Below are positions 11,851 through 23,608 of a DNA stretch of 64,000 bases, piece after piece. Location of the stretch: contig NC_079148.1 of the NCBI RefSeq assembly GCF_945859685.1, positions 31,817,946 to 31,881,945 on the forward strand, in the 5' to 3' direction. Made by a program: the position numbers and the translations under genes. The stretch comes from Eupeodes corollae. Taxonomy: Eukaryota; Arthropoda; Insecta; Diptera; Syrphidae. The notes beneath the pieces are model-generated. The model was not told the origin of the DNA and searched no databases. It saw nothing but the letters and a program-made list of their open reading frames with translations. Position 1 is the stretch's first letter. Each line of letters starts with the position of its first letter.

Positions 11851-14215
11851 GGAAGTTCTTAAACCCATTATGATATTGGAAAATGTTTGTAACTCTATGA
11901 GTGTGATTTGTCACGTTACAGTTAATGAAGAGATTTGTGGGATTGTTACTTTTTTATATATTCATTTCACCGAAATATTTGTATATAGTTATATAACAAC
12001 ACTGCCCTCGATTTTCACACTTTTGCTTGTCCTGTCCATCCACTATTCTCATAGAATTTACAAAATTATACCCGTCAATCTGGCCAAAAAACCATTTCCT
12101 TGAGTAGTAAGATACATTTTCCAGTTAAAATATATACGTACGTATCTACTATGCATAGAGGTAACAATTTTACGTTGGATGAAATTTAACCGCGGAACAT
12201 GATTCGTGGCCACAATGAGTCAGTCAAGCTACAAAGCTGACTGGCTTCGTCGTCGGCTTGCTATAGCTATGAGCTGCTGGGCTGGACTGGGCTGGTTGGC
12301 TGGCTACTGGCTGAAAGCAATGACGAACGCTTCATTGAGCACCCGTGCGGATGCCTAATTGCCCATTATGGTGTTATGCTTCGTATTATAGCACTCTCTT
12401 GCTCGTCGCAGTGTCGGTCGCTTAAAATATGGGGATGGCACTATAGGCATCAGGAATCAGAAACAACTTACAACGAACAAGAGTATGCCAATGTAAGCGC
12501 GAAATCCCGCGTAGACATTATGGACATGGACACACCAAATGCTTTTTAATTGAATGCAATTTAATTTTGTTATTAATTTTGCGAGAAGAGAAAAGTTTTG
12601 TTTCGTTCGACATACAAACCTACGCAACCAGGTTTCATAAAATTCTGTTGCAAAAAGGGGGAATATTTTTGATGTTTGATGATGAAGACATGGCTGATGA
12701 TGAGCGACCCACGCGACGGTGGTGTTGGCCGCCGGGGCAAGGGTATGGTTTGGGATTAGAAGTTTGGTTTGTAACAAAAGTCAATATGGCGAAACAGTTT
12801 TGAATTTTGTTTTCTATCTAGGAAACCCATTTTGTCATATTCAATAGGAGTATTGATTTTTTTTAAATAAAGCGGATGTTATGCTGAATATGGTGTTTTA
12901 AATTGATTGACAAGATGTCAAAAAGCGAGTTAAAAGGTTTAAAAATACCTTGATATTATTTATATAACTCAGAAGATGCACCATAATGGAGCCCACATAC
13001 GAGCTTGAAAGTTGTTGATTGTATTGTTGTAATTCGTTCAGGATGAAAATACTTTATTCACAGGAAAGGTTATACGAGTACTGTGCTTTTGTTATGAATT
13101 TCAAAAAATTAAAATTTTAGAATTCGATGAAAGAAGTTTAAGGTTTCTGAATTACTAGCATTTTGAAGTAAATGGTGATAAGGTTTTGGAACAATGAATC
13201 TATGAGAGATAGACCTTGACCATTTAAACTACAATGCTACACCTTTACCATGAAATTCACTCTAATAATATTGGAAGCTTTATACAAATGTTTGATGTAA
13301 TATTCTGTGATTTATCGTAAATTTCAAGTCTATTTTGAAAAAAAGGTTTGAATTCCTATTGATATTTCTAACAGTTTTTCCAAAAACTAATAATAACATT
13401 TTGTGTAAGACAAAAAAGTTGGAAGTGAATATAATTCCTTGTCCCAAAATTCCTTGAGTAGAAAACCATTGTTTTATCAGATTTTAGTTATTCTTGTAAT
13501 TTTTTTTTTGTTAGTGACAATTAGGTTAAAAAAAACTTTAGGTCTTAAAGTTTTGCCAAGATATTCGAGTTTAAAATAGTTTTTTCCCAACTTGTAGTAG
13601 TATTTTGTTTGGATTTTAATTTGTTTGCAAAAATGCTCCCTTCAATTTTTCTAAAAATTCAAGAAGATGTCAAAAACGCAATTTTTGTAGGCATACATTA
13701 CTTCGGAGGTAACATCATATCTTGCTCGTAAAATATTCGAGTTGATTGATATTTTAATTATTTTTTTATATTTTTAAAATAAAAGCATAGCTATTTTTTT
13801 TAATTTAATTGAAGTGCCTAGCGTTATAAGTTTGTAAGGACTATTTACGTTTACTTAATTTTTTCCTCTTTTAAATTGCTCAGTAAATAAAAACCCCAAC
13901 TGAATTTCTGTAGAAGTCCTTTCTGAATTTTTTGGAGTTGTTCGCTCTGGACATATGCCTGACTAAAAATTGTATCCTGAAAGTACGGATGTGTGAACGT
14001 ATTAACGCAGGTTCATTTGTAACCCAAGTTATTTTAAACCAACGCCATTTTCAACCCCTTTTTTAACCCATTTTATTATAAACCCTGTTAATTTTATTAC
14101 CAAGGTTACCCATTGGAAAAAAATTGTGTAATTCTCTTCCTTTTAACACCTTATTTGTTTTCGTGTGAGAAAAGGAAAAGGGAGACTTGTCATTTTTTCA
14201 AGTTTAAGCTTTGCC
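11851..14215. other. non-genic stretch with a GC-richer unique island at 12150-12800
   Basis: The open frames here carry no known motif and overlap on both strands. Around 12190-12450 and 12690-12780 the sequence is GC-richer and non-repetitive, with a TGAGTCA word near 12216 and repeated GGCTGG words. It could be conserved regulatory DNA. The rest (12800-14215) is AT-rich without features. Confidence 0.35.
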
Positions 14216-14226
14216 ATTATTAAAAA
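14216..14226. repeat. 5' target-site duplication of the RTE element
   Basis: ATTATTAAAAA is repeated exactly at 17704-17714, on the far side of the RTE element. Confidence 0.8.
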
Positions 14227-14577
14227 TGATGTTCAAATGGTAGACATGTGCATTCAAGAGGACACAAGCGTCCACAGGTTTTTTCTCAAAACCCACCTCT
14301 GTCTATCAACTCCTACTCTCACCTCCCCGCGGTGAACATCGGGTGCCTACTACCTCAACTGGAGATTGGGTTCCAACCCCAGTGGAAAGTTGTTGGGGGC
14401 AGCAAACGAGAGAGGGGGGGAGAGGTGTTTCCACTAAGGCACCTCTCCTTATCCAGGCGGCAGCGGACGAATTCTCGAGATAGAATCAACGGTGGCGTCT
14501 ACAGTTCCAGTATGGTCGAACTACTTAGTGAACACCTTATAGGGCTTCTTCGACATATTCGGAGCCCTGGCCTATAA

Positions 14578-15549
14578 GGAGCGGTTCATCCGGCTCCCCT
14601 TCCTTGGAGTCATACTAAGGATCTGGCCCTCCAGGTTGGGGGTTGTGCCGTCGGGGTGACTTCCTGGCCACGTAAAAACATCATAGTTTCGAAGCAACAA
14701 CAAGCCTCGGATACGGACGGATTCACTGTTGACAACCCACGCAAACGAAATAAGGACAACGAACTTCGGATATGTACGTGGAATGTTAGGTCCCTTAACA
14801 GACCACGTGCAGCCGAACAATTAGCGGAAGCCCTAAACTGCTGCAAGGCAGATATTACAGCCATCCAAGAAGTGCGATGGGATGGACCGGGTAAACGCAA
14901 ACTAAAAGACTGCGATATCTACTACGGCGACTGCTACCGAGAACAAAGACAGCGTCTATTTGGGTGTGGATTTGTTGTTGGAACTAGGCTCAGGCAAAAA
15001 GTCTTGAGTTTCAACAGTGTGAGCGAGCGCATCACGACAATCCGCATCAAGGCTAAATTCGCCAACATAAGCCTAATATGCGCGCATGCCCCAACAGAGG
15101 AGAAAGATGAAGACACCAAAGATATGTTCTTCGAGCTCTTGGACAAGACATATGAGCAGTGCCCTGGCTATGACATTAAAATTGTCTTAGGAGATTTTAA
15201 TGCCAAGCTAGGAAGAGAAGACATCTTTGGTGGCATAATCGGGAGATACAGCCTGCACGACACCACCTCCGACAACGGATTCAGGCTGGTCGATTTCGCT
15301 GCGGGGCGAGACGTTCTGGTAGCTAGTACGCAGTTCACGCATCTTAATATCCACAAGGGGACATGGAAATCTCCTGATCAATCAACCGTCAACCATATTG
15401 ACCACATTGCGATCGACGCACGACACTTCTCCAGTATCCAGGATATCCGAACATTCCGAGAGGCCAACATTGACTCGGACCACTACCTCGTTGTAGCCAA
15501 GGTACGGCTACGGATATCCCGATCCAAGCCAAACAAGGAAGTACTGTGA
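14578..15549 (+). pseudogene. RTE endonuclease domain (AP/EEP type)
   Basis: This is the element's target-nicking enzyme. Visible motifs, in order, are ICTWNVRSLN (start of the EEP fold), ITAIQEVRW with the metal-binding Glu, ICAHAPT, VLGDFNAKLG, HIDHIAID and the catalytic SDHYLVV. All expected catalytic residues appear present, so the domain itself looks intact. No ATG opens it. The frame runs back to a TAA at 14575-14577, directly joining the leader frame 14248-14574, so the two may have been one longer frame. It ends at TGA 15547-15549, where a 1-nt frameshift separates it from the reverse transcriptase (RRFDV continues in the next frame). Confidence 0.75.
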
Positions 15550-17682
15550 GAAGATTCGACGTTAGACGGCAAGAGACTGCCATGTCCTTTTCCGATCGAG
15601 TCTCTAGTAACCTCCTAAGGAGTCCTATGCTTCCTGCATTAAGCATTGAAAACCAGTGGCAACATTGCCTTGCAGCCATCAGAGATGCCGCCTCTGAAGT
15701 GCTAGGTTTCACACGGCCACCACAGCAAAACCCCTGGTTTGACGACGAATGCCGGCAAGCGCACGCAGCGAAACAAGAGGCATACAAAACGGCGCTGCAC
15801 AAAAGGACAACAGCTGCTCGAGAGCTCTACTAGCAGAAGAGGAGAGAGGAACACCGGCTTCTTAGACGGAAAAAAAGAGAGCATGAGAAGCGCGCGATCG
15901 AGGAGATAGAGGGATGTCACAACAGGAATGAGGTTCGTAAATTTTACCAAAAGGTAAAAAAAACCTCCCAAGGGTACCAGCCACGAACCGAAGCCTGTAA
16001 AGACGATCAAGCGAACATCGTAGTAGAACCACAGTCGATGCTGAGAATATGGAAAGATCACTTCTCCAAATTATATAACGGCGATGACGAACCGAACTCC
16101 GCTGTAAGGGAGATAGAACCACTCAACCTCGGCGACGCAGATCAACAATTCCGCCTACCCGACCTTGACGAAGTGAAGATAGCTATATCTAAACTTAAGC
16201 CAAACAAAGCTGCTGGAGCTGACGGCATCACCGCCGAAATATTCAAAGCAGCAGGCGATGACTTGGTAAGGAGCATGCACCAACTCATCTGCAAAATTTG
16301 GTCGGAAGAAAGCATGCCCGATGAGTGGAATCTCAGCATAGTGTGCCCGATACATAAGAAAGGAGACCCTCTAAACTGCGCCAACTACAGAGGCATCAGT
16401 CTCCTTAACATTGCGTATAAGATCCTCTCTGCCGTATTATGTGAACGTCTGAAGCCATTCGTCAACAACCTGATTGGTCCTTATCAGTGTGGCTTCAGAC
16501 CAGGAAAGTCCACTATCGACCAAATATTCACACTACGGCAGATCTTGGAAAAAACCCAGGAGCTTCAAATCGATACCCACCATCTCTTTATCGATTAAAG
16601 CCGCGTATGACAGCATCTATAGGGAAGAGCTCTACCGAGCAATGTCTAGTTTTGGCATCCCTGTCAAACTTATCCGTTTGTGCAGAATGACGATGGAGAA
16701 TGCACGCTGCTCTATCAAGGTCGGAAAAGATCTTACCGATGAATTTGATGTCAAAAAAGGTTTTAGACAAGGCGATGCACTGTCATGCGACTTCTTCAAC
16801 ATCGTTCTGGAAAGAATTGTGCAAAACTCAACCGTCAACACTAGAGGCACAATCTTCCAAAGATCCATCCAATTACTCGGATACGCAGATGATATTGACA
16901 TAATTGGAAGATCAAAGCGTGATGTCAGTGGAGCGTTTTTGAGCATTGCGACGGAAGCGAAGAAGATGGGTTTAGTGGTCAATGAGGGCAAGACCAAGTA
17001 TATGCTGTCATCAAAAAAGGACACTGAACGACGACGTCTTGGACAAAACGTCACCATGGACAGCTATAACTTTGAGGTAGTTAAGGACTTTGTCTACCTA
17101 GGCACCGCTATTAATGCAGACAACGACACCAGCGCTGAAATCAAACGAAGAATAACTCTTGCAAATCGCTGCTTCTTTGGACTTATAAGGCAATTCAGAA
17201 GTAAAGTCCTTTCTCGAGCATGTAAAATCACCATCTATAAGACACTCATCATCCCGGTTCTCATTTATGGCGCTGAGGCCTGGACCCTGTCAAAGAAAGA
17301 TGAGAGCGTCTTAGGATGCTTCGAGAGAAAAATTCTTCGGGCGATTTTTGGTCCCGTACGCATAGATGGAGAATGGAGGAGAAGATATAACGACGAGCTG
17401 TACGGGCTGTACAGCGACACTGACCTAGTTAGCAGAATCAAAGTCCAACGGCTTAGATGGTTAGGTCATGTAGAGCGGATGGACATCAACGCTCCAGACC
17501 GGAAGGTCTTCGAATCCAATCCCGAGGGACGGCGCAGTAGAGGAAGACCGCGACTCAGGTGGCGCACCCAGGTGGGAGAGGACCTCAACCAACTTGGCGT
17601 GCGAAACTGGAGACAGCTAGCTAGGGACCGAGCTGGCTGGAGACGCTTGTTGGTTGAGGCCCAGGTCCGCCCCGGACTGTAG
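15546..17682 (+). pseudogene. RTE reverse transcriptase, interrupted
   Basis: The frame from 15546 carries the linker (MSFSDRVSSNLLRSP, NPWFDDECRQAH). An in-frame TAG (15831-15833) interrupts it. It resumes through KLKPNKAAGADGI, CPIHKKGD, NYRGISLLN and YQCGFRPGKSTIDQIF to 16598. A small deletion near 16594, in HHLFID/KAAYDS, shifts the frame. It then continues with KKGFRQGDALSCDFFN, the catalytic YADD (16882-16893) and KDFVYLGTAIN. The C-terminal part includes IYGAEAWTL, RLRWLGHVERMD and EGRRSRGRPRLRW, to the TAG at 17680-17682. The stop codon lies inside the 17-nt tail shared with the SINE family. Three lesions over about 2.1 kb suggest a fairly young but dead copy. Confidence 0.8.
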
Positions 17683-17703
17683 CGCCACCTTAAGTAAGTA
17701 AGT

Positions 17704-17714
17704 ATTATTAAAAA
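17704..17714. repeat. 3' target-site duplication of the RTE element
   Basis: ATTATTAAAAA is identical to 14216-14226 and directly follows the TAAG-repeat tail. Confidence 0.8.
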
Positions 17715-18370
17715 CCAAACATTACGCGACTCTACTGTCCAAATTGAGACTGTCAAAATTGACAAAATAAATGGTAAACATTTTGCAGTCAAAATTCGCA
17801 AAACTAAAACTTCACTCATGAATAACTAAAAATTTTTCTTCTGTAGCCGGTTAGGTTGACGTAAGCCCAGGTTTGTCAATTCTTTGTCGATCTTTGGAAC
17901 AATGTATTCCACATTGCATTAAAGCCTATGGATCACAAGTGCCGTCGTTGAATGACAATATGAGTCCATGCATCAATATGATCCAGTTTTTCATCAAAAT
18001 ATAATCTTTTAGAATGAGCATTCGGGACTATTGGACCTTTCTTATTGGAAATTTAGGAGCTACCAATTGATTGTTATGACCAGAATCGAAAGATGTGGAT
18101 GTGAAGCAGTTTTGAAAATGTTCCTAATAGTGTTATTTTCGAAGTCGTGATAACAATTGGCCAATCCTTAGAATCGGAGGCACGTCAAAGATAATTGCAA
18201 CGATTCGTAGCTTAAAGAGTATAATCAGTCAATGTTTAGTTCAGGCTTATTATTTGGGGCGATTAAAGGATGGCACACAAAAGGTCACTATGAAAGATTT
18301 TCGTAACAACCAAATTATATTTCATGAAGCTATGATTTTGTTATCCTGTGATTTTCGTCAAACTCTTTCG
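17715..18370. other. spacer between RTE and copia elements
   Basis: Nothing was recognised. It may hold the leader or a decayed 5' LTR of the following copia element, but I found no repeat pair to support that. Confidence 0.3.
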
Positions 18371-18550
18371 AATATATTCTTGATTTTGGTGATCTGCAAC
18401 GGGTTGATAAATTGCAGAGTAGTGAGCAATGGCTGGTTTGGAAATTCCAAATCAAAGTTTTGTTAAGAGCATATGAATTGTGGGACATAGTTGATGGTTC
18501 GTCAAAAATAAAATCTCGTTAAAACTGAAACAGCGGTCGAGGATTCTGAG

Positions 18551-19267
18551 TTGCTTAAAAAGGTTCGATGCGACAGTAAGGCACAGAAGATAATTGTGAC
18601 ATCAATAGGGCAGGAGCCGAAAGTGCTTTCGACATGTAGACTAATCTTGAGAATGTCTACGAGTAAAAATCCAAGACATCTGTGCATTTGCTTCAACAGA
18701 GATTTAATAGCTTTACTAAAAGCGAAGATGAAAATCTCTCTATTCACATCTCAAAGCTTCAAAAAATTGTTCAACAGCTCAAAGATATTGGTGAGGATGT
18801 CTCACAGACTATGGTCATCACCAAAATTTGAACTACCGGTGACATGTAATCACTTCTACAGTGCATGGGAGGCAACAGCAGCAAGTGAGCAAACATTAAA
18901 GCATTTAACTGCACATCTGTTGATGGAGGAGTCGAGAATGAACATGCAATATGAAGTTGAATGTGAAGCCCTCACGGCAAGGAAAAGTAAAACGTCTTCA
19001 AAATCAATACATCGTCGAGAAAGCGGTAAAAACAAGAAACTGGGAAAGTGTTTTATCTGCAAGAAAACGGATCTTTTTAAAGCGGATTGTACTACAAGGC
19101 AGAGAGAGAAAAACAACACAGCATGTGATGACGTCAAATGCTGTGTTGTTTTAAAAGCTTTTATATTTCAAACTATATTTGCTAAAACGACAAAAAAAGA
19201 TAGTTGGTTTCTCGACTCTGGAGCAAGCGACAAAAAATTTGACAAAGCAGTTAATATTCGCGTGTGA
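18551..19267 (+). pseudogene. copia gag zinc-knuckle and protease remnant
   Basis: The zinc knuckle reads KCFICKKTDLFKADC (about 19045-19090). The family pattern CX2CX4HX4C has Leu where His belongs, so the knuckle is probably non-functional. The aspartic protease active site WFLDSGAS follows at about 19205-19230, with the catalytic Asp kept. The gag part upstream reads in several frames. A TGA at 19265-19267 stops the frame just after the protease start. The next frame continues with GETIHAYGTG and ISNVLYVPDIKLNL. Confidence 0.65.
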
Positions 19268-19309
19268 AATGGTGAAACTATTCATGCGTACGGTACCGGT
19301 GATAATAAA

Positions 19310-20191
19310 GTGAATTGGATAGAGAAGCATATATCCAATGTTTTATACGTCCCCGATATAAAATTAAATTTATTTTTTGCGAGTTTTGCACTTGATAAAG
19401 GGCTTCAAATGAGATCAAATAAAAATGAATGCGAGTTGCTAAAAAATGATGATGTTGTTGCTGTTGATTTGCGCCAAAATGAGATGTTTAAGTTGTTGTT
19501 TCAAGTGGTGATGGTGGGTGAATCACAGGTCAATAGTGTGGTTCAAGATTCAAGTTTTAGAGGTGATAATGATCTACAATCGTGGCATGAGCGACTCTGT
19601 CATCAGAACATAAATTACGTTGGAATTTCCGAAATCCAACAATATTTCCAATACAGGAGATTCATTCTTTTGTTCTGCTTGTGCAATGGAAAAAAGCCAC
19701 AGACTGCCGTTTGCCAAAAGTCTGAATAGAGCATTGTTGCCAGGAGAATTAATACATTGTGATTTTTGCGGTCCCATGCACGAAACTTCATATGGAGGGT
19801 CTAGATATTTTCCTTTTATGAAAGATGATTGCTCTAAGCACAAAACTGAAGTAAGTGCATTGTTAAAAAAATATATAGAACAAGTGAAGATCGATACAGG
19901 TTTCTCTGTCAAAGTTCAACGTACCGACAATGGCTTAGAATTCATAAATAAAGACGTTGAATTCTTGCTTAGAGCTCAGAGCATATGTCATCAGAAAACC
20001 GTTCCATATACTACGCCACAAAATGGGCGAGCCGAACGAGATATGCGGACGATCGTCGAAGCAGCTGTTCGATTTTGTGTGGCAAAAACCTCAATGCGAA
20101 ACTATGGGCTGAGGCAGTAAGTACTGCACTTTATGTTTTGAATAGGAGCTGTCCAAGTCCAGAAGCAGGGAAGTCTCCCTATGAAGTTTAG
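19310..20191 (+). pseudogene. copia integrase remnant
   Basis: GAG-pre-integrase features (LQSWHERLCHQNI, CSACAMEKSHRLPF) form the HHCC-type zinc region across two frames at 19560-19740. The catalytic core follows with ELIHCDFCGPM (first Asp), VQRTDNGLEF (second Asp) and TTPQNGRAERDMRTIVE (catalytic Glu at the usual spacing). The frame shifts near 20100 and continues with ALYVLNRSCPSPEAGKSPYE. Part of the core between the first two Asp appears deleted (FMKDDCSKHK runs quickly into VSALLKKYIEQV). Confidence 0.7.
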
Positions 20192-20840
20192 TTCAACAAG
20201 AAGAGTAATTTTTTGAATTTAAGCAATTTGGTTGCGAGTTGTATATGCATGTCAGAAAACAAAAAAATGGCATTAGAAAGCTAGGAAAGTTGTTTGGTTA
20301 GGCTATGCTTGTAATACAAGAGGCCATCGAATTCTTTTGGATGAGACAAAAAAGGTAGAAATTTCGCGAGATGTTCTATTTAATGAATGTCTTGGTAACC
20401 AGTGTAACCTCAAAGAAGCAGAAACCGATTTTGTTTATATAAAGATGTTTGAAATCGAGACGTTTGATGACGAGGAGGATGCTATTTCTACAAGGGTGGG
20501 CCAAGGTGATGTCGAAGCTGGTGAAGAAGGTGCTAGTGCAGAAGAAATCGATGCAGACGAAGGCAACGTAGGTGATTGTGATGTTTTTGCTAAGATTGGT
20601 AAACAAAGAGCTGGTGCAGATGTAATTATTTTAGAAGAAGATGTGCGATGATGTGACGGTTTAGACAAGGAATTCCAAGTAACTGATGTTTGTAGAAACC
20701 TTGTTTTGCAAAGAAGAATCCCCAATCGCCGAAGATCTCAGAGTCTCAAAAAATTGCAGTAGAATGATAAAGCAAAATGTGACTCATTTCAAGAACATTA
20801 CAAATCAAAACTTCGTAAGCGAAAACAATCAAACTTTGTT

Positions 20841-21847
20841 ATGTCTGAGGGATTTGCATTTGTCGCTGAACTTATTGAACCTCCGAATTTTCGAAAAGAA
20901 ATGGATTCTCCACTGGCAGAAAGATGGAAGTATGCGATGGACGAGGAAATCACAAGTTTACTCAAGAACAACACCTGGCTGCTGGTCAATTTACCCAAAG
21001 GGGGAAAGGTAATCGATAATAGATGGGTTTATAAAGTAAAGCTGTCGACAGATGGTGAAGTTAGTCGTTATAAGGCCCGTCTAGTTATAAAAGGCTTTAG
21101 TCATGAATATGGTCTAACTTATTCTAAAACATTTAATCCTGTCGTCAAATTTGCGTCAGTTCGAATAATTTTGGCTATTGCTGCAGCCAAGAATTTGAAA
21201 TTATTTCAATTTGACATCAAAACCGCCTTTTTGAATGGCGATCTATCGGAGGACATCTTTATGCGACAACCTGAAGGGTACGATGATGGAAGCGGCAAAG
21301 TCTGCAAGTTGCAAAAAAGCCTCTATGTTTTTAAGCAGTGTTCAAGGTGCTGGAACAAGAAGTTCTATGGTTTTCTTCAACAATTCGCCTTTTAAGTAAG
21401 TCTTAATGATCCTTGTGTATTCATTAGTAGTTCCAAAAAGAAAAAGGTTTTGCTTGCGATCTATATAGACGATGGTTTGGTAGCTGCGTCAAGCAAAGAA
21501 GATGTGGATGATTTACTAAAATATATACAGCAGGAGTTTGAAGTAACACAGTAACGATTCATCAAGCTGCTTATGCGAGAAGACTTTTAAATAAATTTTT
21601 CATGAGCGATTCAAAACCAGTCTTAACTCCATCAGGGAAAACACCTAATTCTCTCATTAGAGGTCGTAATGCTGGACAATTTCCGTTTTTTGAGGCAGTT
21701 GGATCACTCATGTATTTGGCTGTTAGAACTAGACCTGACATCTCGTTCGCCTTTAGTTTAGTAAGCAGGTACTTGGAAAATCCAGATGAGACCAATATAT
21801 GCGCAGTGAAGCGTATATTCAAATATTATATGAAAGGAAATATATAA
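20841..21847 (+). pseudogene. copia reverse transcriptase and truncated RNase H
   Basis: The RT begins with EPPNFRKEMDSPLAERWKYA and includes NNTWLLVNLPKG, KARLVIKGFSHEYG and the catalytic FDIKTAFLNGDL. After a stop at 21393-21395 it resumes with the second catalytic motif YIDD (21462-21473). Near 21553 about 60-70 nt appear lost between FEVTQ and IHQAAYARRLL. From 21602 the next frame continues with SDSKPVLTPSGK, GSLMYLAVRTRPDISFA and ICAVKRIFKYYMKG. RNase H catalytic motifs are absent. Confidence 0.75.
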
Positions 21848-21895
21848 ATGAATTAATAATAATGTATGACACAAGTGGAAGTATTGAAAATTGAA

Positions 21896-23280
21896 ATGTG
21901 CTGTGTGTCAACATATAGTCCATAACTTCTTTTTATTATATTTGTACCTAATTTGCATACTTGAATTAATAAAGCAAGTTTAGTCTTAACATTACCTTAT
22001 CCTAAAAACATCGTGTTTTATTTCTTGCTCGGTTTTCCTAAATGTTTCACAATAAGCATTTCTCAATTCACTGTAATTACCTGGATTACGACCTCATAAT
22101 TTAAATTAACGACTAAAAATTGGGTTTTGTATATCATCGTGTCATGTTCCGTAAATTTTTTTAATCATGATTTAGTAATGTATACTAAATAACTAAATAT
22201 TTTAAACATACATAGTGCTACTAGTCATCACAAATCATAGGTTTTAAGGAAAAATTGTAGGTGGTACGAAGTTCATCGAGTCAGCTAGTACTTTCTAAAA
22301 ATGAAACCTCTTATTGGAGAATGTAAAGTGAAGTCGTAATTCTATTTTATTAAAACCACTGCATTTAAAATACATCATGCAGGGACAGTTCTTGAAAAAT
22401 GAAAAAAAAACCTTGTACCAATGCCATCAGATAGCAGCTCCTTAGGGGATTTTTTTATATTTAAAGTCAAAAATTAAACTTTTAAATAAAAACCCACTTT
22501 AAAATGACTAATGTACGAGTACCCCCATCTATCTAACAAGTTGACTTAAGCATTTAAATATATCTAAATGAAAATCACTATGATTGATTTATTATAATGA
22601 TTATCTACATCATAATAGTAAATGTTGATAAGTTTATTGAGGGCACATTGGCCTTTGTCATTATTGACTAATAATCTTATCAAAATATCTACCAATTAAC
22701 ATCATAAGTAGCGAGTAAGGTGTATGTTTTATCAAAAATTAGAATTATCTTAAAGGTGTTCCCCTAAAAGGAAAATAATTTACTTAATAATCTAAAATTA
22801 GAAGTGACACCCAAAACATTCAATTAATCTTGGTTGAATTTCGGCACGTTTCTAAATTTAGCTTGTGATTTTATAGAAGTGTACTTTTGTAAACAATTTG
22901 TAGGTGGTGATATCGTTAGTGCCAGAGGACAACTTTTACCCCAACTTGTGTAGGTAGATTGCACATTTCACCTAGCCATATTTTACTACTTCCAAAAATC
23001 AATATTAATTGAATTAATGTATTACTTCTGTGTTCTGTGAATTCACAGATAACATTCTTCCAATTTTCAAAGGTAAAGGTCATCCATGTATTTTTATTTG
23101 AAACCCTTTTAAACATTACAAAACAAAATATTCAACTACACATCAATATCTACACTAAATCTTAAAAATACTCTCTCACTATCAAAATACAATCGAATAA
23201 AAGACATTTTCCAAACACCCCTTGGGCCAGCCTCTTCGATTATAATAAAAATAAATTTACCGATATTTTTCAGAATTTCA
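21896..23280. other. AT-rich intergenic
   Basis: No gene was recognised. At 22293-22320 there is a copy of the short dispersed motif AAATGAAACCTCTTATTGG. Several TTATCA/TGATAA words cluster between 22570 and 22700 without further context. Confidence 0.4.
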
Positions 23281-23368
23281 AAATATTTTCAACAAAAAAT
23301 AAAAGAAATAAAAAAAATAAAAGAAATAAAACAATAAAAAGAAATAAATTCTTGAAAGAAAAAAAACA
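23281..23368. repeat. A/G-rich simple repeat
   Basis: Imperfect repeats of AAAGAAATA-like units form a purine-only strand just upstream of the short secreted frame at 23429. Confidence 0.6.
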
Positions 23369-23428
23369 GTGCACGCCCGAAAACTAAGCCCTCCAAGCAC
23401 CCCAACAAACCTAACTATAACGACGACA

Positions 23429-23608
23429 ATGATTTTGAAAAAATATAATGCTACTTTGCTCTGTCGATTCTTTACGATATGGTTGGTCCTTTTTTGGATG
23501 GGATCGTTTGGTCCTGCCAACGCATATATTTTCAAATACAAAAACTATATACCTACCCTCGAAGCGATAATAATAATGAACACGGTTTGTGCATTAAATT
23601 TTGTATAA
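23429..23608 (+). CDS. short frame with signal peptide; possible first coding exon
   Basis: An ATG at 23429 opens a 59-residue frame. It starts with a basic n-region (MILKKYNATLLCRF), a hydrophobic core (FTIWLVLFWMGSFG) and a small-residue end (PANA), then YIFKYKNYIPTLEAIIIMN. The first 32 residues look like a classical signal peptide. The frame may stop at 23608 as a tiny secreted peptide, or be a first coding exon using a weak GTTTGT donor at about 23585. No partner exon was found downstream. The function is unknown and it may be a chance frame. Confidence 0.3.
   Translation: MILKKYNATLLCRFFTIWLVLFWMGSFGPANAYIFKYKNYIPTLEAIIIMNTVCALNFV

Larger units (their letters stand above)
14227..17703 (+). 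mobile_element. near full-length RTE-clade LINE with intact target duplication
   Basis: The element is about 3.48 kb, bounded by perfect 11-bp direct repeats (14216-14226 and 17704-17714). It has a leader with an open frame (14248-14577), an apurinic endonuclease, a reverse transcriptase with the YADD catalytic site at 16882-16893, and a C-terminal region ending GVRNWRQLARDR and GWRRLL. The 3' end is GCGCCACC followed by TAAGTAAGTAAG. Short tandem tails and the domain order without RNase H are typical of RTE. Coding is broken near 15540, at a TAG (15831-15833) and near 16594, so the copy cannot make its protein. A 5'-truncated relative lies at 27213-27833. Confidence 0.85.
18371..21895 (+). 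mobile_element. decayed Ty1/copia retrotransposon internal region
   Basis: Order of parts: gag (about 18371-19130), protease (about 19200-19260), integrase (about 19560-20190), reverse transcriptase (20841-21500) and the start of RNase H (21600-21895). Protease-integrase-RT order is diagnostic for copia. Gag begins with LQRVDKLQSSEQWLVWKFQI and ELWDIVDG. Stops and frameshifts occur throughout. RNase H stops after IMYDTSGSIEN (about 21885). No matching LTR pair was found. A 3' tail with TTGTACC and AATAAA near 21945-21975 might be LTR-derived. Confidence 0.8.

Noticed and set aside
12457..12803. Overlapping frames on both strands
   Set aside because: No motif, no splice context, and each looks like the shadow of GC-richer non-coding DNA.
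17715..22000. LTR pair for the copia element
   Set aside because: I compared the flanks by eye and found no matching direct repeats. Only an AATAAA-bearing tail near 21970 is suggestive.
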